Shown: piece after piece, positions 1-9,603 of the stretch
Layout: the number at the start of each line of letters is the position of its first letter
Position numbering within the stretch: the stretch's first letter is position 1
NCBI GenBank assembly: GCA_919901855.1
Contig: CAKKQC010000001.1
Location: forward strand, 124,001 to 188,000
Reading direction: 5' to 3'
From: a bacterium
GTDB taxonomy: Bacteria > Oederibacteriota > CAKKQC01
Length of the DNA stretch: 64,000 nucleotides
Translations under genes and position numbers: made by a program
The notes under the pieces: model-generated
What the model was told of the DNA's origin: nothing
Databases searched by the model: none
What the model saw: only the letters and a program-made list of their open reading frames with translations

Positions 1-122
1 GGCGGCGGAAGCGGCGTTGGAAGCGGAGCTTCCACGCGGCGCCGCTCCTGCGGCGACGGGGGCGCCTTGGGCGGTCCGGCCGGCTTCTTTCCCGAAGGGC
101 GTTTCGGGGTTTTCTTCGTCAT
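1..122 (-). CDS. Truncated gene, basic Lys/Pro-rich N-terminus
   Basis: About 40 N-terminal residues are visible, beginning MTKKTPKRPSGKKPAGP and then rich in Pro, Arg and Glu. The rest lies outside the window. The ATG at 122 is preceded by TAGACT (131-136, minus strand) with 8 bases between, the same spacing seen at many other starts here, so I treat it as a real divergent gene. Basic, disordered tails like this occur on RNA- or DNA-binding proteins and on pseudouridine synthases. No function can be assigned. The segment holds two short hairpins (18-34 and 40-55) like the paired palindromes described elsewhere. Confidence 0.5.
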   Translation of the reverse strand, partial: MTKKTPKRPSGKKPAGPPKAPPSPQERRRVEAPLPTPLPP

Positions 123-130
123 CGTCTGGG

Positions 131-151
131 AGTCTACCAAGCTGATAGCAT
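131..151. promoter_or_regulatory. Divergent -10-like hexamers
   Basis: TAGACT on the minus strand (131-136) lies 8 bases before the ATG at 122. TAGCAT on the plus strand (146-151) lies 7 bases before the ATG at 159. No -35 is evident. This spacing predicts transcripts that begin at or next to the start codon. Confidence 0.45.
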
Positions 152-158
152 GGACGCC

Positions 159-2729
159 ATGCCTCGCATGCCAATACCCCCGAGGGCCCTCTGCGCCCTG
201 CTCGCCCTCCTGGCATGCAATGCGTGTGCCGAGTCCGGCTACGTCTGGGAAGGCTTCGAGCGCGAGATCAACTGGGACCCCGACGCCTCGTCGGCGGCCA
301 CCGGCCGGGTACTGGACCCGGCCCAAGCCACCGAGGGAAAACACGGGCTCAAGCTCGATTTCACGGCCGTTACCCCCTCCGCCCGGGCCGTCTGGTACCG
401 GAGCGAGAACCTGGACTGGTCGCCCTACGGCGCTCTCCTCCTGGACGTCTACAATCCCACCGACCTCCCGGCCCTCAAGCTCGGCGTCTCGATCGCGACG
501 ACCGACCGGTACCTGGGACACGAGACCTTGACGGCGCCGCTCCAGCCCGGGTGGAACCGGGACGTCCGGATCGACCTCAAGGCCCGGACCTTCTCGTCGG
601 CGGCCTCCGACTACCGGCCCGTCGGCTACCTGATCGGCCGCGGGGCGGTGAAGCTCGTGTCGCTCCACGTCTACCCCGGCTCCGCGACCTCGGGCTGGGT
701 CACGGTGGACAATATGCGTTTGGAGCGCGCGGGGCTCCTCAACGCGGGCGACGTCACCGTCAACACTACCCTGGACCTGACGGCATCGGCGGGCCGGATC
801 GACTACCTGCCGCCCGGCATGCGCGTGCGGTCCCGCGACGTCTCCACCGTCGAGAGCTTCGAAACGGGGAACACGTGGACCACGGCCCAGTCCGGCGTCA
901 AGATCGCGCCGACGACGGGGCGCCACAGCCGCGGCGGAGGCGCGCTCGCCGTTACGTTCCCCGCGTCCCTGGACGGGTTCATGCTGGACCTGCCCGGCCT
1001 GGAGACCCGGCTCGGAGGATCCCGCCAGTTCCGGATGGACGTCTGGTGCGACGCCCCGGGCGGCCAGCTCGATCTCGTCCTCTACGACACGGACTGGAAC
1101 CGGTACCGGAGCGGCTGGCGCTGGCTCGGCCACGGATGGAACACGCTGATCTTCGATTTCACGAACCAGGATGCGTGGGACGAGGGAGTGATGTCGCGCG
1201 ACGTTACGTCGCGGCTGGCCCTCGTCTCGGTCAACGTGAAGTCCCGGTGGCCCGGCCGGCTCGTCTTCGACGGCCTCGCGACCGCGACGGTGTCGCTGCG
1301 GGGCGCCGCGAAGCCCGGCGCCCTCCTCAGCACGTCCTTTCACCCGACCCCGACGATCGAGGCCGTCGTGGACACGCGTCTCCAGGACACGTGGTACGGT
1401 AACAACCTGCGCGGCACGCGGAGCGCCGGGCCGGAGGGCTGGGTGGACGCCGGGCACGTGCGCTGGGACGCCGGCGGGTTCCGGACGACCGCGCTCTGGC
1501 GGCGCCGCATCACGGCCATGGACCAGCCGCAGTTCCTGCTCGTTTCCCCGTACAGCCTCGGCAACGAGATAACGGGGGCCGAGACCGCGGGACGCCTGGC
1601 CGGAACCGAAGTGCAGGCCATGGCCGTGAGCCGGCTCGAGTACGGGACCTTCGACAGCCGCGTGCCCACGGGGCTGGGACCCGAACGCGTCGGGGCGCTC
1701 CGGCTCCGGCGCAACGTGGCCGAGGGCACCCGGATCGGCGTCACCCGGGTCGTCCACCTTTCGCGCTATCCGGGCACGGTCGGCGAGGTGGCGCGCCGGC
1801 GCGACACGACCGGGCTTGACGCGGAGTCCCATCTCCAGACGGGCAAGCTCGCGCTCAACGTCTCGGCCGAGGGGGCCTACACCTCCGGGCCGGCCTTCCG
1901 GGCCCCGGACGCGAACGCCCCGGCCCGCGACCGCTGGTACGGCGCCGGCCGCGTCGCGCCCGAGTTCGGACGGCTCTCGCTGTGGGGAAGCCGGGAAGTC
2001 TGGGGCTACGACTTCGACGGAACCTTCACCGCCTGGAGCGGCAACTGGCAGGAGTGGGACGCCGGAGGGGCGTTCCTGCTCGAGGGCCTGCCGGGATTGC
2101 AGTGGCTCTCGCGCCTCCCCCTCTACAACCGGACGTTCGCGAAGGACCTCAAGGTCTCGGTCACGTGGTGGGACGGGACCTCGCGCGACCGGTTCACTGC
2201 CGCGGACGCGACGCTCAAGCCCCGGAGCATCCAGAGCTCGGTCTCGGCCAGCCTCGCCAACGATTACGAGGCGCGGCCGAACTTCTCGCTGACCGCGGAC
2301 CGCTTCCGGTCGAATGATTCGGACTACCTGACGCAGGAGACCGAGGAGAAGATTTTCGTTCGCGTCCCCCTCCCGTGGGAGCTGATCCTGAACCTGACGG
2401 GAGAGCTTTCGCAGACCGCGGAGCGGGATTTCTGGTCCGAAGAGTCCGGGACGGGCTGGAAGCGGATCGTCGAGGGCGGTCTCGCGCGCTACTTCCTCGG
2501 CAACCTCTACGTGACCGTTGGACTGGCTTGGCGGCGCACCCGGAATGCGTGGGAAGGGGTGTGGGGCGATCGCGCGGAGCACGCGCGGCTGACCGCCGGG
2601 ATTCGCCAGGCGCTGGGCCCCAATTCCCTCGTCCAGATCGACTTCGGCCAGCCGGCGCTCTACGGAACCGACTTCGGCTCCCGTGATACCCTCAATGTCG
2701 TGACGGTCCTGGTCAAGACCTACATCTGA
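159..2729 (+). CDS. Large secreted outer-membrane beta-barrel protein with carbohydrate-binding-like N-terminal half
   Basis: The protein has about 856 residues and a Sec-type signal with a possible lipobox-like Cys near residue 20. The first half has two jelly-roll-like segments: one starts at YVWEGFEREINW, and a second is near residues 230-380 with alternating aromatic strands. The second half alternates polar and hydrophobic residues as in an outer-membrane barrel and ends in a hydrophobic strand. The protein aligns along its whole length with the product of 59932-62598: YxWEGFExEINW, LDWSPYGA, W-N-R-D-V-R and a C-terminal PALYG.D.G..DTL.VVTV.VK. I prefer the ATG at 159 to the one at 150, because TAGCAT overlaps the ATG at 150 and sits 7 bases before 159. 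Sugar binding at the cell surface is inferred. Confidence 0.8.
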   Translation: MPRMPIPPRALCALLALLACNACAESGYVWEGFEREINWDPDASSAATGRVLDPAQATEGKHGLKLDFTAVTPSARAVWYRSENLDWSPYGALLLDVYNPTDLPALKLGVSIATTDRYLGHETLTAPLQPGWNRDVRIDLKARTFSSAASDYRPVGYLIGRGAVKLVSLHVYPGSATSGWVTVDNMRLERAGLLNAGDVTVNTTLDLTASAGRIDYLPPGMRVRSRDVSTVESFETGNTWTTAQSGVKIAPTTGRHSRGGGALAVTFPASLDGFMLDLPGLETRLGGSRQFRMDVWCDAPGGQLDLVLYDTDWNRYRSGWRWLGHGWNTLIFDFTNQDAWDEGVMSRDVTSRLALVSVNVKSRWPGRLVFDGLATATVSLRGAAKPGALLSTSFHPTPTIEAVVDTRLQDTWYGNNLRGTRSAGPEGWVDAGHVRWDAGGFRTTALWRRRITAMDQPQFLLVSPYSLGNEITGAETAGRLAGTEVQAMAVSRLEYGTFDSRVPTGLGPERVGALRLRRNVAEGTRIGVTRVVHLSRYPGTVGEVARRRDTTGLDAESHLQTGKLALNVSAEGAYTSGPAFRAPDANAPARDRWYGAGRVAPEFGRLSLWGSREVWGYDFDGTFTAWSGNWQEWDAGGAFLLEGLPGLQWLSRLPLYNRTFAKDLKVSVTWWDGTSRDRFTAADATLKPRSIQSSVSASLANDYEARPNFSLTADRFRSNDSDYLTQETEEKIFVRVPLPWELILNLTGELSQTAERDFWSEESGTGWKRIVEGGLARYFLGNLYVTVGLAWRRTRNAWEGVWGDRAEHARLTAGIRQALGPNSLVQIDFGQPALYGTDFGSRDTLNVVTVLVKTYI

Positions 2730-4240
2730 TGCGGTGGTTCCTTCCCGGAATCCTGATCGCGGCGGGTGCGATCCGGCTCTGGGGCCTGTCCGACCGGGGA
2801 CTGTATTACTACGACGAGGGACGCAACCACCTCGAAGCCACGGCGACCCTCGCCCTCCTGACGGGGCGGCCGGGCGTCGCGGAGTACATCCAGATCCGGG
2901 ACGGCCGGCCCGCGGCCAACCTGTCCACCGCCGCCTTGCTGGCGGTGCACGACTCGCCCGACGCGATCCTGTACCTCGCCGCCGCCTGGGGCACGGTCAC
3001 CGTCTGGCTCGTCGCGTCCATCGCGGCGCGTCTCTGGGGTCCCCGGGAAGGGCTGATCGCCGCGGCCGCGCTCGCGGTGTCGCCGTACCATGCCGTCTAC
3101 TCCCGATGCGGGCTGGTCGATGCCGCGCTCGCCGCGCTTGCCGCCGCCGCGTTGCTGGCCCTGCTGCGGGGGCGGGAGGCCAACGGAGGGGGACGCGCGA
3201 CCGCCTGGGTCTTCGCCGCCGGGCTCGCGGTCGGGCTCGGCCTCGGGCATTCGGTGCGGGCCATTCCGATCGCCTGCTGCACCGTCGCGGCCGCCGTCTT
3301 CCTGGGGCTTCGGACGCCCCGGCTGCTCGGGGCGTTGGGCGCGGGGATGATCCTGCCACCGGCCGCGTTCGAGATGCTCCAGCGTCACTGGGCCTCCGGC
3401 CTCGGCTCCCTGGCGCCCGCAGTCTTCCCCTTCGGGACCTTCGCCTCCCAGGTGGCGGGAACGACGCGGCTCGCCGCGGGGTTCGGGTTCACGCCCTCGT
3501 CCCTGGCTGCCCTCCCCGGCTACTTCCTGCCTCTCGAGGGGCCGGTGGGAGTCGCCTGGGCTCTCGCCGCGCTCGCCGTGTCGCTGGGCCGGGCCCCCTC
3601 GCGCCGGGAGGCCGCGGTTCACGTCTTCTGGTGGGCGCCGTTCGCGTTCTACGGGGTCTACGCGGGGATCGCGCACCGGTTCCTCCTCGCCGCCTTCCCA
3701 TTCCTCGCGCTCGCGAAAGCGCGCGCGCTGGGACTCGGACTGGACCGTCTCCGGGGGCGACGGCGGGATGCGGCCGTGGCGACGGCGATCCTCCTTGCGG
3801 CCTCGCTTCCGTGGCTGGCCCGGCTCCGCGAGGACCGCTCCCCGTACCTCGAGGTCCTGCGCCGCTCAGGCCGGCCGGACCTGCCGCACCTCTCGACGAA
3901 TCCGCCCGTGGGGGCGGCGCTCGTGGGACCGTCCCGGTGCGCCCCCGTCCCCGGGGACGAACGGGAGGCCCGGGAGCTGCGCCGTGCCGGATTCCGTTAC
4001 CTCGTCGCGGACCTCCAGTCCGGGTTCGGCGGGGAAGCCGCGACCGGCGAGCGCAAGCGCGCGCTCGCCCGGTACGAGAGCCGGCTGGTTCCGCGCCTGA
4101 GCGTGCCCTACCCGCGCATCGTGCTCGAGCTGTACGTACTGAACCAGAACTTCCCCTGGGTGCGCCAGCGCGAGGCGCTTGCCGGTCTCGCGAACGCGCA
4201 TCCCGCCGTCCACCTGTACGACCTCAAGCGCCGGCTCTAG
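2729..4240 (+). CDS. PMT/ArnT-like integral membrane glycosyltransferase
   Basis: The protein has 503 residues with about ten hydrophobic segments. An N-terminal loop carries YYYDEGRNH, the acidic motif typical of GT-C enzymes (GT39/GT83 type) that use a lipid-linked sugar donor. The catalytic acid would be the Asp/Glu of this loop near residue 30. The C-terminal third (from about residue 380) is soluble. The start ATG shares one base with the stop of the upstream barrel gene (TGATG), so the two are probably translated together. A role in glycosylating surface material is inferred and the acceptor is unknown. The gene ends with a 17-base tail-to-tail overlap with the YfhO-like gene on the other strand. 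Confidence 0.75.
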   Translation: MRWFLPGILIAAGAIRLWGLSDRGLYYYDEGRNHLEATATLALLTGRPGVAEYIQIRDGRPAANLSTAALLAVHDSPDAILYLAAAWGTVTVWLVASIAARLWGPREGLIAAAALAVSPYHAVYSRCGLVDAALAALAAAALLALLRGREANGGGRATAWVFAAGLAVGLGLGHSVRAIPIACCTVAAAVFLGLRTPRLLGALGAGMILPPAAFEMLQRHWASGLGSLAPAVFPFGTFASQVAGTTRLAAGFGFTPSSLAALPGYFLPLEGPVGVAWALAALAVSLGRAPSRREAAVHVFWWAPFAFYGVYAGIAHRFLLAAFPFLALAKARALGLGLDRLRGRRRDAAVATAILLAASLPWLARLREDRSPYLEVLRRSGRPDLPHLSTNPPVGAALVGPSRCAPVPGDEREARELRRAGFRYLVADLQSGFGGEAATGERKRALARYESRLVPRLSVPYPRIVLELYVLNQNFPWVRQREALAGLANAHPAVHLYDLKRRL

Positions 4241-6515
4241 AACCCGCCCAGGCGGCGCACGCGGCGGTGCTCAGCGCCGTCAGCCACAGTCCGAGGGAGA
4301 AGAGCATCGGACGGAACAGCATGCGCAGGCGGTGACGCCCGGGCGGAATCTCGACCGCCATGAGGAGGGCATCGGCGCGCCACACGGGCACCCGCCGCTC
4401 GTCGAGGAAGGCGCGCCACCCGGGATACGCCATCTCCGACACCACGGCCAGCGCCGCGCCCTCCGCCTCGATCTCGGCGGACAGCGTTCCGGCCGCGCCG
4501 GCTAGGTTCCGAAGCCGCGCCCGGGCATACATGGCCGGCGGAGCCGCCGGGCCGGCGAGCACGGCTTCGCGCCACGACCAGCCGGGCCGACTGAGCGCCG
4601 CCAGCGCGGCCTCGAAGCCGGCGGCGGAGCGGCCCCAGTCGGGGAAGAAGACCCTGGGCAGGCCATGCGGGTCCTCGAAGATGAAGACCGGCTGCCCCCA
4701 GGGGTCCCGGCTCGGTTTCACCAGCCGCAAGCCCTTCCCCGCGACCCGGCTGTAGGACACGTGATACCGGACGTTGAGCAGGGACTGGTGCCGCCGGGCA
4801 TCCCCCGACCGCGCGGCCGCTTCCGCGAACCGGAAGACGTTCGACGGTGGCACGGCGTGATGCCCCGACACGAATGCCAGATCCAGCGGCATTCGCCCGT
4901 TGACGGCCGCGGCGTCCTCGTCCGTGATCGTGCGGAAGATCCCGGGCCGCGCCGCGAGATCCTCCCCCACCCGGTCCCTGACCCGGAATCGCGCCATTGG
5001 TCCCAGGTCCAGGTACGGGCGCACGGCCGACACGAGGTCGCCGATCGTCCAGCAGGACACGAGCGCCAGGGCCACCGGCGCCGGACACATGGCGGCTCCC
5101 GCCACGACGGCCAGCGACACCGGACCCGCCACCGCGGCCCGCTTCAGCGACGTCGTGACGGTGCGTTCCATCGCCGTCCCCGTGAACCCGGCATCGGCCG
5201 CGTGGCGCGCGGCATACGCGGATGACGCCACGGCGCCCACGATCCGCCCCCGCAGCGCCCACGCGCCCAGCGTCATCAGCGTCAACATGGCGAGCGTCCC
5301 GAGCACCACGCGACGACCGCGGTTCCCCTCCCGGAAGGCCCGCCACCCCTCCGCGGCGAAGAGGGCCGCCGGCACTATCGCGAAGTGCACCCACCGGCTC
5401 CATCCCCTGAACCCGCCGAATCCCGGCAACGCGTGCACCGGCCGCCCGAGGAACGTGTCCGGACCGAAACTCCACGCGAGCGCAGCCAGTCCCGCCACCA
5501 GCCAGGGCCAACGGCGGCGCCACGCCGCGGCGACCCCGGCCACCGCGAAGGCGAGCGGGACCAGCCCGCAGTACACGGTCGTCATGTCGCTGCCGTGCGG
5601 ACCGAAGTAGACGGTGTCAGACGCGTAGGCCACGCGGCCCCAGAAGCCGGGCCAGACGCCCTCCACGAACTGGGCGGCGGAGAACCTCCATTGCAGGGAG
5701 AAGGACGCGCCCGGCGCCGCCCGCACGCAGGCCCCATAGTATTGGACGGCCGGCAGCAACCAGACGGCGCCGAGGACGGCTCCGAGCCCCGCCGCGCCCG
5801 CCAGCACGAGGACCGTCCGGCGGAGACCCGGAGCCTGGCGCGTCCGCCCAGATGTCGCGGCCCGGGCAAGGTCCAGGGCCAGCAGGAGCGACACCCAAAC
5901 GAAGGCAAAGGCCAGCATCTGCGCCGCGAATGTCAACGACATCAGCCCGACGACGACTCCCGCCAGCACCGTGCCCTTCCAAGATCCCGCCACCCCCGCC
6001 CGGAGACCGAGGAGGAGCCACGGCAACAGCGTCACCGCGCGATAGAATCCGACGGTCGCCACGCCCTGCTGGCTCACGGTCACGCCGGCAAAGGCGTAGA
6101 CGAACCCGCCGAACACGGCCCCCCCGGCCCCGAGGCCCTCGAACGACAGCAGGGCCGCCGCCCCCGCGCCCGCCACGACCTGGTGGATCAGGGAGTCCCA
6201 GGCGTAGAACACGGGCGGGGATAGCCCCGCCATCCAGGCCGGAATCTCGGTCGGGTACAGGACCGAGGCGTTCATCGAAGCTATGAACGGCACTCCCCCG
6301 AAGAGGTGGGGAAGCCACAGGGGGAGCTCGCCCCTTTCGCGGAACGTCCGCGAGGCGTATTCCAGGAAGGGGTAGAACAGCGCCCGGTAATCGAGCCCCG
6401 CCATCAGCGCGCGCCCGGCCAGGGCCTCCCGAAACAGGACCAGCGAGGCGATCACGCAACCCAATGCGGCGACCGCAGCCGCGCGCACCCCGGGGTCCCT
6501 GCCGTTCAGCCGCAC
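4224..6515 (-). CDS. YfhO-like multi-spanning membrane protein
   Basis: This 763-residue protein has 12 or more hydrophobic segments and a soluble C-terminal domain of about 200 residues ending in one more membrane segment. The loop GLDYRALFYPFLEYASR followed by LPLWLPHLFGGVPF is typical of the YfhO family, GT-C-like proteins linked to glycosylation of lipoteichoic acid or other surface polymers. I chose GTG at 6515 rather than the earlier GTG at 6560, because TACAAT (6522-6527, minus strand) lies 6 bases upstream of it, giving a leaderless start. It converges on a second GT-C enzyme, so this corner probably handles surface glycans. The substrate is unknown. Confidence 0.75.
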   Translation of the reverse strand: MRLNGRDPGVRAAAVAALGCVIASLVLFREALAGRALMAGLDYRALFYPFLEYASRTFRERGELPLWLPHLFGGVPFIASMNASVLYPTEIPAWMAGLSPPVFYAWDSLIHQVVAGAGAAALLSFEGLGAGGAVFGGFVYAFAGVTVSQQGVATVGFYRAVTLLPWLLLGLRAGVAGSWKGTVLAGVVVGLMSLTFAAQMLAFAFVWVSLLLALDLARAATSGRTRQAPGLRRTVLVLAGAAGLGAVLGAVWLLPAVQYYGACVRAAPGASFSLQWRFSAAQFVEGVWPGFWGRVAYASDTVYFGPHGSDMTTVYCGLVPLAFAVAGVAAAWRRRWPWLVAGLAALAWSFGPDTFLGRPVHALPGFGGFRGWSRWVHFAIVPAALFAAEGWRAFREGNRGRRVVLGTLAMLTLMTLGAWALRGRIVGAVASSAYAARHAADAGFTGTAMERTVTTSLKRAAVAGPVSLAVVAGAAMCPAPVALALVSCWTIGDLVSAVRPYLDLGPMARFRVRDRVGEDLAARPGIFRTITDEDAAAVNGRMPLDLAFVSGHHAVPPSNVFRFAEAAARSGDARRHQSLLNVRYHVSYSRVAGKGLRLVKPSRDPWGQPVFIFEDPHGLPRVFFPDWGRSAAGFEAALAALSRPGWSWREAVLAGPAAPPAMYARARLRNLAGAAGTLSAEIEAEGAALAVVSEMAYPGWRAFLDERRVPVWRADALLMAVEIPPGRHRLRMLFRPMLFSLGLWLTALSTAACAAWAGSRAGA

Positions 6516-6521
6516 GGCCCC

Positions 6522-6573
6522 ATTGTACTTGGCCCCGGTTGGGGTATAGTACCCGCACACCCAGGACAGGAGG
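6522..6573. promoter_or_regulatory. Divergent promoter region; plus side has a leader and a Shine-Dalgarno
   Basis: Minus strand: TACAAT at 6522-6527 serves the YfhO-like gene at a leaderless distance. Plus strand: TATAGT at 6545-6550 lies about 30 bases before the ATG at 6581, and AGGAGG is at 6568-6573. The plus-strand gene is therefore one of the few here with an ordinary leader and ribosome binding site. Confidence 0.5.
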
Positions 6574-6580
6574 CAACCCG

Positions 6581-7612
6581 ATGGCCGATCTGAGACTCGT
6601 CGTGGCAGGCATGGTGCACGATCACCTCTGGGGCATGCTCCCCAACTTCCGCAAGCTCCCGGTGAAGATCGTGGGCGGCGCGGACCCGAACCGGCCCCTG
6701 CGCGAGAAGCTCCGGAAGGAGTACGGGGTCACGGCCCTGTACCCCGACTACCACGACCTCTTTCGCAGCGTGAAGGCGGACGCGGTCATGGTCTGCGGCA
6801 CGAACGCGGACGGCGCTGGGATTGTCGAAGCCGCCGCCGCCCGGGGTCTCGACTGCATGGTCGAGAAGCCCATGGCCGCCACCGCCGACCAGGCGAAACG
6901 GATGCTGAAAGCGGCAAAGCGCCACGGCACCCGGCTCATGATCAACTGGCCGACGGCGTGGAACCCCGCTCTCGTGAAGGCCATGGAGCTCGTGAAACGC
7001 GGCGACATCGGCCAGTGCTTCCACGCCCGCATCCACATGGCGCACCAGGGACCCAAGGAGGCCGGGTGCACGCCGTACTTCTGGGGCTGGCTCTACGACG
7101 CGAAGGCCAACGGCGGCGGGGCGATCATCGATTACTGCTGCTACGGCGCGGCGATCATGTCCGCGCTCTGGGGCCGGCCGAACGAGGTCATGGGCGTGGC
7201 GAAGACGCTGGTCAAGAAGCGATTCCCCGTGGACGACAACGCCATGATCACGGCCATCTACGACCGGCGGATCATCCTCTCGCAGGCGTCCTGGACCCAG
7301 AACCCGGACTACCACGACACGCTCTTCCTCGGCGATCGCGGCACCCTCCAGACCGAGCACGGTCAGCTCGTGCGGACGCACACGGACCCCAAGGAGTTCT
7401 CGCACTGGGGCGCCGAGCGCCAGAACCGGAAGGTGATCCATATCCCGCCCATGCCGAAGGGGCTCCGCAACGGCCCCGAGCACTTCGTCCACTGCCTGAA
7501 GACCGGCAAGGCCTTCACGAAGCTCTGCTCGGCCGAGGTCGGCTGCCTCGCGCAGGAAATCCTGACGGCCGGGGTCGAGTCGAACAAGTCGAGGCGGCGC
7601 GTCAGGCTGTAG
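6581..7612 (+). CDS. Gfo/Idh/MocA-family oxidoreductase (cytoplasmic)
   Basis: The protein has 343 residues and no signal peptide. The N-terminal Rossmann fold (about 1-120) binds NAD(P). MVEKPMA near residue 90 is the family's EKP signature, whose Lys contacts substrate and cofactor. The C-terminal alpha/beta domain (about 125-330) forms the sugar pocket, with GGGAIIDYCCYGAA as the conserved glycine-rich segment. Family members oxidise or reduce sugars, inositols or their acids. The substrate is not evident. The start is supported by AGGAGG seven bases upstream. The gene stands alone and is followed by two palindromes and a convergent operon. Confidence 0.85.
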   Translation: MADLRLVVAGMVHDHLWGMLPNFRKLPVKIVGGADPNRPLREKLRKEYGVTALYPDYHDLFRSVKADAVMVCGTNADGAGIVEAAAARGLDCMVEKPMAATADQAKRMLKAAKRHGTRLMINWPTAWNPALVKAMELVKRGDIGQCFHARIHMAHQGPKEAGCTPYFWGWLYDAKANGGGAIIDYCCYGAAIMSALWGRPNEVMGVAKTLVKKRFPVDDNAMITAIYDRRIILSQASWTQNPDYHDTLFLGDRGTLQTEHGQLVRTHTDPKEFSHWGAERQNRKVIHIPPMPKGLRNGPEHFVHCLKTGKAFTKLCSAEVGCLAQEILTAGVESNKSRRRVRL

Positions 7613-7619
7613 CGTGCGA

Positions 7620-7668
7620 CGGATTCCGGCATCCGCCGGAATCCGCAAGACGTCCGTCTGCGGACGTC
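7620..7668. repeat. Pair of perfect hairpins between convergent genes
   Basis: Hairpin one (7620-7645) has 11-bp arms CGGATTCCGGC and its complement around the loop ATCC. Hairpin two (7649-7668) has 8-bp arms GACGTCCG around the loop TCTG and covers the stop codon of the minus-strand gene. Neither is followed by a T-run, so they are not classical terminators, though they may stop transcription from either side. Hairpin one belongs to the same sequence family as those at 14626, 18562 and 19914. Confidence 0.75.
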
Positions 7669-8197
7669 ACTCCACCAGCCGGCGGATCGCGAGGCGGCCG
7701 TCGCGGCCGACCGTGCACTCGACGAGGAAGGCGCCCGACCGGCGGGACGCGAACTCCTTCACCCGGGCCTCGTTGAAGTAGTAGCGCTCGATCCCGTACT
7801 CGACCCAGCCCAGCCCGCCGCCGAAGCGGCGGGCCGTGAACCGGCCGGTCACCCAGACGCCCTGGGCCGGATCCTGGCGGACCGGGATCGCGGGCCCGGG
7901 ACAGGCAATCTCGGCCGCGCGCCAGACCGTGCGGCCGTCCGGACGATCCGGCGCGGGCACGAGCCGCACCGCGACGGCGGCGCCGGCGTTCCGCGGCAGG
8001 TCGCCGGTAACGCGGACGCCGTCCAGCCTCGAGATACGGTAGCTGAGCTGGAGGTACTGCCCCGACAGAAGGTCGCGCGGGTCCACGGGCGCCGTTTCCA
8101 GGACGATCACGGGGCCCTGCCGGTTCCATTCCTCGCGGGCGGCCCACCCCCCAAAGAAGAGCAACTGGGCGAGGAGCGTCCACCGCACCCATTTCAT
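7667..8197 (-). CDS. GDYXXLXY-family membrane-anchored protein
   Basis: The protein has 176 residues. An N-terminal hydrophobic segment (about 5-22) anchors a small periplasmic domain. The family motif is present as SGQYLQLSY near residues 45-53, with Gln in place of the usual Asp. Family members are typically encoded next to a DUF2157 membrane protein, as here: the start codon overlaps the DUF2157 stop as ATGA. The biochemical role is unknown. This is the last gene of the nine-gene minus-strand operon. Confidence 0.8.
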   Translation of the reverse strand: MKWVRWTLLAQLLFFGGWAAREEWNRQGPVIVLETAPVDPRDLLSGQYLQLSYRISRLDGVRVTGDLPRNAGAAVAVRLVPAPDRPDGRTVWRAAEIACPGPAIPVRQDPAQGVWVTGRFTARRFGGGLGWVEYGIERYYFNEARVKEFASRRSGAFLVECTVGRDGRLAIRRLVE

Positions 8198-9603
8198 GGG
8201 GCGACCCCTGCGTCTCGAGGCGAGCCGTCGGGGTTTCTCCCGACGTCGAAACCCCGTGCCCGGACGACCAGGGACTGCCGGCCGCGGTTGAGGACCCAGG
8301 CGAGACCGATGAAGGCGACGCCGGCGACGATGAACGCAAATCCGCTGCGGAGCATGGTCCCGAACAGGTCCAGGAACCGCGTCGCGATGACGAGGCCGAG
8401 GAGGGCGGTGCCGTCATTGATGCGCCCGGGCAGGTTCCGGCGCACGCCCTCGACCATCAGCAGGATGCCGAGCGCCAGCAGGGCCAGGTTGGCGATCACG
8501 GCCACCGTCCCCGTGAGCCCCCAGAAGAGGATCAGGCCCCCGAGACAGACGGGCAGGAGAACGAGGCCGCGCAGGAGCCAGCCCGCGACCCGGGCCTCCC
8601 GGCCGGACCGCGCGCCCGCCGCCGCGACGAGCAACACGCCCGAGGCCGTCATGGCCAGCAGGAACCCGAGTGGCACGTACAGCTCCTCCCGGAAATCGAA
8701 CGCCGGCGCGTGCGACCGCCAGAAGAAGGTCATTGTGTAGAGCAGGAGCGCGATCAGGAAGGTGCCGAAGCCGTCCGACCGGCCGCCCGCGAGCCGGGCG
8801 GGTCCGAGCGCGCCCCAGTAGAGCGCGATCAGGCCGGCCGCCAGGGTCGCCTGGTATCCCATGGCCTGGCACTGGAACGGCGTGTGCCACAGCGACAGGG
8901 ACCAGAGCCAGAAGAGGAATGCGACGAGGAAGAGCCACCGGCTCGCCCCGCCGAGCCGCCGGGTCAGGACGACGGCGCCGTAAGTCCAGAGCGCCATGAT
9001 GCCGGCCAGCGCGGGAGCGAAGGTCGTGCGGAACTCGCCCGGCGGCTCCCCCCACCACCCCCGCGCCTCCAGGGATAGGGGCGACCCGGGGACGTGGGAC
9101 CCCGTGAAGACCGCGACGACGACCCCGGCGGCGTGCACGAACGCGGCCGTCGCATTCCCGGACAGCCAGGCGACGGGCGCGGTCAACGCCAGCCAGACCA
9201 GTAGCGGCATGAGCGGATCGCCCGAGAGCTGGTAGACCTGGCCCCACAACCCGATGCCGGCCAGGGGCGCGGCCATCCACACGAGGATCGTCGCCGCACC
9301 CAGGGTCGGGCGCGTCCGAGGCAGGCGCGCAGACGCCTCCGCGAGCCCGGCCAGGAGCAGGCCGAACCCGGCGAGCTTCCAGCCCCGGTGGATATTCTCC
9401 CAGTTGTACGCGACCAGGAGGATGATCCCGACGCCGATCGAGACCCCGCCGAGCGAAGCCAGGATCGTGAACGGGGCCACGCGCGCCGCGGCGGACTCGC
9501 GTGCCCGCTGCTCGCGGATGGCGCCCGCCTGGGCCGCCGAGATCAGGCCGAGCTCCGACCACCCGTCCAGCTGCCGGTCGAGCCACCGGTCCCGCCAGTT
9601 CAT
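8194..9603 (-). CDS. DUF2157 membrane protein
   Basis: The protein has 469 residues: a cytoplasmic N-terminal helix bundle (RDRWLDRQLDGWSELGLI, about residues 4-21, then a charged stretch) and about eleven hydrophobic helices. The N-terminal layout, with a YNWENIHRGWK segment after the first membrane helix, is characteristic of DUF2157. It overlaps both the upstream HEAT gene and the downstream GDYXXLXY gene by ATGA. The function is unknown. The recurring DUF2157-GDYXXLXY pair suggests the two proteins form a complex. Confidence 0.85.
   Translation of the reverse strand: MNWRDRWLDRQLDGWSELGLISAAQAGAIREQRARESAAARVAPFTILASLGGVSIGVGIILLVAYNWENIHRGWKLAGFGLLLAGLAEASARLPRTRPTLGAATILVWMAAPLAGIGLWGQVYQLSGDPLMPLLVWLALTAPVAWLSGNATAAFVHAAGVVVAVFTGSHVPGSPLSLEARGWWGEPPGEFRTTFAPALAGIMALWTYGAVVLTRRLGGASRWLFLVAFLFWLWSLSLWHTPFQCQAMGYQATLAAGLIALYWGALGPARLAGGRSDGFGTFLIALLLYTMTFFWRSHAPAFDFREELYVPLGFLLAMTASGVLLVAAAGARSGREARVAGWLLRGLVLLPVCLGGLILFWGLTGTVAVIANLALLALGILLMVEGVRRNLPGRINDGTALLGLVIATRFLDLFGTMLRSGFAFIVAGVAFIGLAWVLNRGRQSLVVRARGFDVGRNPDGSPRDAGVAP

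Noticed and set aside
7649-7668. Possible classical intrinsic terminator
   Set aside because: It has a good stem but no run of T, and its arms overlap a stop codon. Kept as a palindromic element instead.
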